DNA of 64,000 nt from assembly GCA_004431415.1 (NCBI GenBank), contig QPMI01000514.1, positions 372,001 to 436,000 on the forward strand, read 5' to 3'. Position numbers and translations under genes: made by a program. The notes below the pieces were generated by a model. The model had not been told where the DNA came from, searched no databases, and saw only the letters and a program-made list of their open reading frames with translations. Shown one piece after another: positions 55,661 through 61,050 of the stretch. Positions within the stretch are counted from its first letter, which is position 1; each line of letters begins with the position of its first letter. Source of the stretch: Cyanophora paradoxa. Taxonomy: Eukaryota; Glaucocystophyceae; Cyanophorales; Cyanophoraceae.

Positions 55661-57049
55661 TTAGAGGTTCACCTTACGAAGACCCGCAGCATCAACAATT
55701 AGGACAGTGTGAAGGAGAGCGCGAATTTGGACGTAAATTTTGTTGTTAGCATCATACGCAGCAGGGTTCATGATATTCAGGAAGCAGCTGCTGGAGTTCG
55801 TCAGATCTACGAAACCAGTTTGAGCAGCATTTCGAATCGATTTATCCCCACTAATGCAAAATGGCAATCCAGTCAGCACGTACCTATTCAAAGGTGCATC
55901 TAGATTGGAGCACTTGAAGACATCAGCGATGAGTTCGGCACCTTGCAGGAGAGGAACGGGCTCATTTGAATAAAGTCTCTGGCCATTCAATTCGCAGGAA
56001 ATAGTAATATCGCGAGCATTAGCCTCGGTTTTGAGGACACTGTGTTTTCCATCAGTTTGGTTCATGTTTGGCTGCTTGCGAATGCTAACGAACAGGCCGT
56101 AGCAAAGTCCACTGATTTGAGACAGATTAATCCGGGTGGGCGCTCCCGCACCAGCATAAGTAATTGAATCAGCATCAACCCAGCCGACATCGGTAGCGGG
56201 AATTGCGATTCCAGACGTTTTGACTTTCTCAATCACCTGGGCAAAAGTGGCCTCATCAACGTTGATGCAATGAGCAATAATCTTTGGATTCGAAAGCTCC
56301 GGATTGGCAGGGGTGACACTGAGAACATTGGGAGTTATATTCTGGCCGATGTTTGCAGGGGAAGCAGCAGCGGCTCCAACACTACCAAGGCCATCTTCTT
56401 TAGTGGCATCACCGCCGATGGCATATTCTGTTACAAACCTACCACCATAGCTGGTCTCGACGAAGCCCTGGGCACGATCACGGAACCAAACCTCGACAGA
56501 CACCTCGCCAGAAAGAGCACCAATTGGGAGCACAGAACCCTCCCAGGGACATGGGATTTTTACACTGAAAATACCTCCAGCACGATTTGTCCCCTGAGGT
56601 GGTGTTCCATGTAGCCAGCCACCGGACCGGTATTTCTTTTTGAGCTGAGCATCATCATTGTAAATCAGTGCGCTGTGAACAAGCCAGTCCTCGGGGACAA
56701 TGTAGCTGTAGGAAGCATATTTGATTTCGATTCGCTTTACGAGAGCACCAACCGATCGCAAATAACCAGTGCGAACCAGGTCAGTGTCACCAGTAAATGC
56801 TGTCAGCTCGGGAAGGGTAAACTGGAGTTCGAGTCCCTGAAGGAAATTGTATCGGGGCAGGAAATAAGTAACCCTCTTTCCGAAGCAGTCTCCATAGTCA
56901 TTGCTTGGGTTGACAACAACACGAACAGGCTTGGTTTGGCTCGTTAGACCTAACATAAGCTCGTTGTTCATGAAGAAGTCCTTCGCTTCCTGAGGTGTGG
57001 TGAGGAGCTCTTTGAGGCCGAGCCGCTGCAAATTCTGAGTAACATCCAT
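55661..57049 (-). CDS. MCP: Major capsid protein, double jelly-roll type, element 2
   Basis: This intact 462-residue MCP starts at ATG 57049 (MDVTQNLQRLGLKELLTTPQEA), chosen because element 1 starts at the same residue. It shows KPVRVVVNPSNDYGD, GTNRAGGIF, PIGALSGEVSVEVWF, TRINLSQISGLCYGLF and the end LRKVNL. The size and the repeated beta-rich halves fit PLV double jelly-roll capsid proteins. It is the best reference for locating the element 1 frame break. Confidence 0.88.
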   Translation of the reverse strand: MDVTQNLQRLGLKELLTTPQEAKDFFMNNELMLGLTSQTKPVRVVVNPSNDYGDCFGKRVTYFLPRYNFLQGLELQFTLPELTAFTGDTDLVRTGYLRSVGALVKRIEIKYASYSYIVPEDWLVHSALIYNDDAQLKKKYRSGGWLHGTPPQGTNRAGGIFSVKIPCPWEGSVLPIGALSGEVSVEVWFRDRAQGFVETSYGGRFVTEYAIGGDATKEDGLGSVGAAAASPANIGQNITPNVLSVTPANPELSNPKIIAHCINVDEATFAQVIEKVKTSGIAIPATDVGWVDADSITYAGAGAPTRINLSQISGLCYGLFVSIRKQPNMNQTDGKHSVLKTEANARDITISCELNGQRLYSNEPVPLLQGAELIADVFKCSNLDAPLNRYVLTGLPFCISGDKSIRNAAQTGFVDLTNSSSCFLNIMNPAAYDANNKIYVQIRALLHTVLIVDAAGLRKVNL

Positions 57050-57100
57050 CGAAGTATATAATTGCAGTGAAAGAAAATAATTCTGCCGCTTCACCAAGAC

Positions 57101-58057
57101 TCAGTTTGACGAATTGATCCAAGGATATGTCTTTGACCTTTTCTGGAGCTGAAGTTTTGCAAGTTCGTAAACAACATCACCATTGGGTTCGTCAGGACCA
57201 TAACGAATTTCGAGAATAAATGACACAGGAGCTCCATTTAAATCAGCGATTCGCTGCATAAAATCGTAAATCTCAATAGTCACAGAGTAGAGGTCCAGCT
57301 TTGAATAAACATACTTATACAAAGGAGTTGCTTCAGTTGAATCATAGTAGGCTGTTTCGCCTGGACGGAGGGCGCTGGGAATGCTGAGCTTTGAGAAAAA
57401 GCCAGGAATTGAAGTATTGGGCATACTGACAAGGTCACCAATTTCAGGAATGCGAAGTAGCACATGATCATCGGGAGTGACATCGGGTTCATAAGCGCCT
57501 TCTATATATTGAATATCGACAGTTAAAGCCTTAGACCGAATCGGTAGAATTGATCGCAAGCCTAGCAGCTTTGCAGTTCGCTGAGCCCTAGCAACAGCCT
57601 GGTAGTTTCTGATTTCCCGCCCACCCAGGTTCGGTGCCAACATCAGAGCAATAAAGAACTCGAAGCTAGCTGTGAACCCTATTGATTTAACTGCTGAATT
57701 ATACGTGCACGTGATACCAGTCCCCGTCAACCTTTCGTTTATCTTTGTCACAAGCGAGGTGACGTCGTAATTTCCAGGTGGAATTGTAATGTTATTCCAG
57801 GCTCCAAAACCTGGCTGAGGTGGGTCTGGTCCCTCATTTGCAGGATCATATTTGCACCAATATATATACGTGTCAAACACTAAATCCTCTGCTGGATCGA
57901 GTGCATCAACTGTGCTCATTGTGTTGGGGATCTCAGCAGATACCAGGCGCACGGCTTTTACATCCTGATAAACTTTAGGCAGTCTTACTTTAAATTTTGA
58001 GGTGGATGTCAGCTCATCCGCTTGGTGGCTTGCAATGCAGACGTAGTCCGTCGGCAT
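57101..58057 (-). CDS. Penton-like minor capsid protein, element 2
   Basis: The ATG at 58057 gives 318 residues beginning PTDYVCIASHQADELTSTS. VKAVRLVSAEIPNTMS and YDSTEATPLYKYVYSKLDLYSVTIEI align with element 1's 44778-45788. The leader carries TGATATAAAAAAGATG on the coding strand. It ends 51 bases before the MCP start. Confidence 0.75.
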   Translation of the reverse strand: MPTDYVCIASHQADELTSTSKFKVRLPKVYQDVKAVRLVSAEIPNTMSTVDALDPAEDLVFDTYIYWCKYDPANEGPDPPQPGFGAWNNITIPPGNYDVTSLVTKINERLTGTGITCTYNSAVKSIGFTASFEFFIALMLAPNLGGREIRNYQAVARAQRTAKLLGLRSILPIRSKALTVDIQYIEGAYEPDVTPDDHVLLRIPEIGDLVSMPNTSIPGFFSKLSIPSALRPGETAYYDSTEATPLYKYVYSKLDLYSVTIEIYDFMQRIADLNGAPVSFILEIRYGPDEPNGDVVYELAKLQLQKRSKTYPWINSSN

Positions 58058-58084
58058 CTTTTTTATATCAGTTAGAGAATAAAA

Positions 58085-59001
58085 ATGGTCGAAGACAAGC
58101 ATCGACGCTGCGCCAGGCTCAGCTTTGACAGTAGAGACAGAAGGCCAATCGATTCAGAGGCAAACTTTGTGCTAGAAATAAATGAACCTATAATCAATCC
58201 AGTTGCTGTTCGACTTACCCAGTGTGAGTTCGCAAACAGCCTTTACACGAGCATTAGAGATGAGTATCTTTCGATCACCTTCCCCAACATTTGGACGGAA
58301 AATCTGGCAGTTTTTGAGCCTGGTATAATTACTACTGCAAATATGGGCGAAACAGATCTTTACAACTTTGGCCTATCGTTTAAGTTTGAACTGGGGGAAT
58401 CGTAATAGCATATTTCAAATTGTTTCGGGACCCAGAGACACTGAAGATGTCTGCCTATTGCAACCGTTCCTGCACAGTAACCTGCCAGTTCAAAGCTCTA
58501 TCGAATCTGCTAGGGCTGAACCGAAATGAGCCCCTCCAGCTGTCTCCTATCGTGTTTGAAGGAGGACAAAGATCAGTAACTGCAGCTGAGCGATATCTCG
58601 AGGTTGCTGGCATTCCAGTAACACCTTCACACCCTGAATATGGCGTGGATTTCACCGAAAGAATGCGGAGTGAGCCACTTGGTTATGCTGTCGAATTTCC
58701 AAAGATAATTGACATGAACAGCGACCAGTATCTATTCCTAGTCTGTGAAGAGCTTCGACCATTTGCTTCAAAGCTTCGCCGTGGGGCCAAAACAATGTGC
58801 AACTACGGGCTTGCTCGAATTCAAATGAGTCAGGACGTTGGCAAATTCGTTTATATAAATCAGGATCATCAAAGCGAATGGATCCCCATCGAAGAGCGTC
58901 TTGTGCTGACTTCCTTGCGACTGCGCATTGTAGACAGAGATGGTGATGATGTATTACTGAATGGATTGCCATGGTCTGGGGAGCTCCAGTTCATCACTTA
59001 G
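58085..59001 (+). CDS. Minor capsid protein (second penton-like family), element 2, frame broken at about 58,395
   Basis: ATG 58085 opens MVEDKHRRCARLSFDSRDRRP. The SFDSRDR part aligns with NIDSRDR in element 1, while the first residues coincide with a short palindromic repeat (58,088-58,114) seen three more times nearby. VRLTQCEFANSLYTS is the family signature. The first frame stops at 58405; the homologous continuation (YFKLFRDPETLKMSAY ... KFVYINQDHQSEW ... LQFIT) is in the next frame. The break maps to GGGGG at 58,393-58,397, one base short. Without the repeat the ATG would have no equivalent. Confidence 0.72.
58088..58114 (+). repeat. Short GC-rich palindromic repeat, copy 1 (inside the minor capsid start)
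   Basis: GTCGAAGACAAGC-ATCGAC-GCTGCGCC matches the consensus GTCGCAGACAAGC...GCTGCGCC. Here it is translated as VEDKHRRCA. Confidence 0.5.
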
Positions 59002-59015
59002 GGAAAGTCGCCAGA

Positions 59016-59145
59016 GTTGCAGACAAGCCGAAGGGTCGCAGACTAGCAGCGACGCTGCGCCTAAGGAGCCACTTGTGCTCCGCACAGCGACCGCTGCGCC
59101 AAACTGATTTGAAAAGTCGCAGACAAGCCGCTCGCTCGGCTGCGC
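59016..59145 (+). repeat. Cluster of short GC-rich palindromic repeats, copies 2-4
   Basis: GTTGCAGACAAGCCG (59,016), GTCGCAGACTAGCAGCGACGCTGCGCC (about 59,035-59,061), a half unit CAGCGACCGCTGCGCC (about 59,085-59,100) and GTCGCAGACAAGCCGCTCGCTCGGCTGCGCC (about 59,116-59,146). AGCCG can pair with CGGCT around a short loop. They fill the gap between the minor capsid stop and the next start. Confidence 0.55.
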
Positions 59146-59188
59146 CTGGGTTGCGCCCCGTTTTATTTCTTGGCACAATATATAAAAA

Positions 59189-59550
59189 ATGTCGCAGTTG
59201 ATGCCCATAGCTCAGATTGAAAAGTACTTACCGTTGATGCGGGACAAAAAAGTATCACTTGTTGCGATTGGAGATAAGCCAAGCACAGTCGGCAGACAAG
59301 CTGCCTCGGCTGCGCCCAAACAAACCTAGGTTTTCTGCAAGCTTACCGCCGATTTGGTCCTGACGGAATCAAAAAGGAGCTCGCAACCAGAAACACAACT
59401 TGGTATCAGCGAAGAGAGAATTACATTAAGAGGCGACTGGGAGGGCGTAATGGAGCACCATTTTGGGAGAAAGATAAATCTGGCAGAACTATTCCAACAC
59501 GTCTTGGACTCTCTCTGATTTCCTGGGCATTCATGCCGCCGCCTAATTAA
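59189..59550 (+). CDS. Conserved-looking small protein of unknown function, frame broken at about 59,320
   Basis: ATG 59189, directly after TATATAAAAA, reads IAQIEKYLPLMRDKKVSLVAIGDKPSTVG and then GRQAASAAPKQ, which is a translated copy of the palindromic repeat (59,288-59,316). The frame stops at 59329. The next frame continues YRRFGPDGIKKELATRNTTWYQRRENYIKRRL...SLISWAFMPP to TAA 59548-59550. One missing base near CCCAAACAAACC would join them. The charged middle (WYQRRENYIKRR) suggests nucleic-acid or capsid binding, but no family is recognised with confidence. The end overlaps the patatin stop by 8 bases, tail to tail. Confidence 0.5.
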
Positions 59551-61026
59551 TGTAACGTCCCCGGAAATCAAGCCGGAATGCATTCACATTTATAAATTCG
59601 TTTGTTATAATTTGCACATAGTTATATACCTGTGGGGTGAACAAATGCGAGTCACTATGCATTAGATCGAAGCCTGCCATTGTTGGGTTCGCAGCAAGCA
59701 CATTTGCTAGGACCGTATTTTCAAAAAGCCTCCCATCTTGGACATATCCTAAGTTGGTCAGAATGCTGAAATTAAATAGGACTCCGGCAGCAAATGCTGG
59801 CCCATACATAATGATTTGATGTAGCTCAAAAGGCTTGGGAAACTCGACTTTAATCCAGGGATTAGGTAAAGTGCCCCTTGGAACCCTGTTGAGTTGGGTC
59901 GCACATGAGAAGGTGGGTGCAATTCCTCAAAGTCGTTGCTTGTAATGTTTGCATCTGGAATTATAAACCAGTTGACATCAAATGGCGGCTCAACTGTTAA
60001 AGTAGACGATATGATTAGTCTCTCATCGTTCAGTAGGTCATAGTTCGCCAGTAGAAAGCTGCAGAGTGCATTTATTTTAGCATTTATTTCGATTTGTTTC
60101 AGCCATAAATCTGTCGTGGAAATCAAATAAGAAATATTCGATGGGGAGGCATCGTCAAGCTTGCTCATGACTGCAGCTGGTAGCGGAACACTTAAACGCC
60201 AGTATCTTGTTAGATTCCTATCCGCATCAACTGGAAGCAGTTCCTGCATTTGAAAGTGCGATTCCAGCTCGCTACCAGCCATTAGCATAGAAATGATTGG
60301 GCTGCCTGAGAGGGATAGGATCCAGCCCAGTGCGCCCCAGCCTGACGTCTCCGAATTCGAAAAGCCTGCAGTCAATTGCTCACTGGCTTGGACTTCACCA
60401 CAGCTAATGCTCACAAGAACAATTGGATCTTCTGCATCGTAAATTTTACTGGCGTGGCTGAGTGCAGCAACTGAGGGATTATTCAAACAGGCAATTGCCC
60501 CGTCAACAAGGTTTTTGTCCCCTAGAACCTTCGGTGGAAAGAATGTAGGTGCTGCTGAAGATGCTCTCACTGCATCACGAATCAGCGTGCTTGAATATGG
60601 CCCATCCTTCGTAAAAACTACTGGCTGCATCCGAACTGTATCAAACGCTGTAATTAATACGTCTTTTGTCGATTCTGCAATTGTGTAGTCCAGGGCAACG
60701 TCTGTAAGCACCGACTCCAGAGGATTTGCATCATAGCGGCTTCCTGAGAGCAAGCTTGTGAGTGATCTCGGATTTGCAAATATTGTTGGCAGGTTCGTTT
60801 GATATAGACTCAAGATATCACCTGCAGAATATCGGTAAGCAAGAACAGAGCCTGGAGCTGATGGGATCGCCAATCCGGCCGCTATTATTGCCCCTGTTGA
60901 GGTGCCTGCAAAGAAATCAAACAGCTGTGGTATTGCTTTCCCAGTAATCGCCTCAATCCGTTGTAGAATTCGGGCTATGACTATTCCACGAGCACCTCCA
61001 CCTGATAGTGAGAGAATGACCTTCAT
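59543..61026 (-). CDS. Patatin-like phospholipase with C-terminal discoidin-like domain, element 2, frame broken at about 59,865
   Basis: ATG 61026 starts KVILSLSGGGARGIVIARIL. GGGARG (residues 9-14) is the oxyanion hole, GTSTG (41-45, Ser43) the nucleophile elbow and LVDGAIACLNNPS (Asp175) the dyad partner, so the catalytic residues for acyl-ester hydrolysis are present. The enzyme part extends to about residue 390. A beta-rich C-terminal piece (PWIKVEFPKPFELHQIIMYG...) with F5/8 type C character continues in the next frame. The break is in a GG pair (59,865-59,866), one base short. Families of this type release fatty acids from phospholipid, and a virion or host-membrane role is inferred from the position among capsid genes. 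Only 24 bases separate it from the fibre gene. Confidence 0.82.
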
Positions 61027-61050
61027 TTTTAAAAGGGGGCTTATATAAAA
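61027..61050. promoter_or_regulatory. 24-bp divergent promoter between patatin and fibre genes
   Basis: TTTTAAAAGGGGGCTTATATAAAA lies between the two ATGs. TTATATAAAAATG faces the fibre gene, and reading the other strand gives CCCCCTTTTAAAAATG for the patatin. Both transcripts must have minimal leaders or overlapping starts. Confidence 0.5.

Noticed and set aside
58971-59201. Small plus- and minus-strand frames between the minor capsid and the next gene
   Set aside because: They are made of the palindromic repeat cluster and have no conserved counterpart.
59860-59870. Programmed frameshift in the element 2 phospholipase because the same domain join is broken
   Set aside because: No slippery sequence of a known type is present at the join, and the same single-base loss pattern occurs in unrelated genes.
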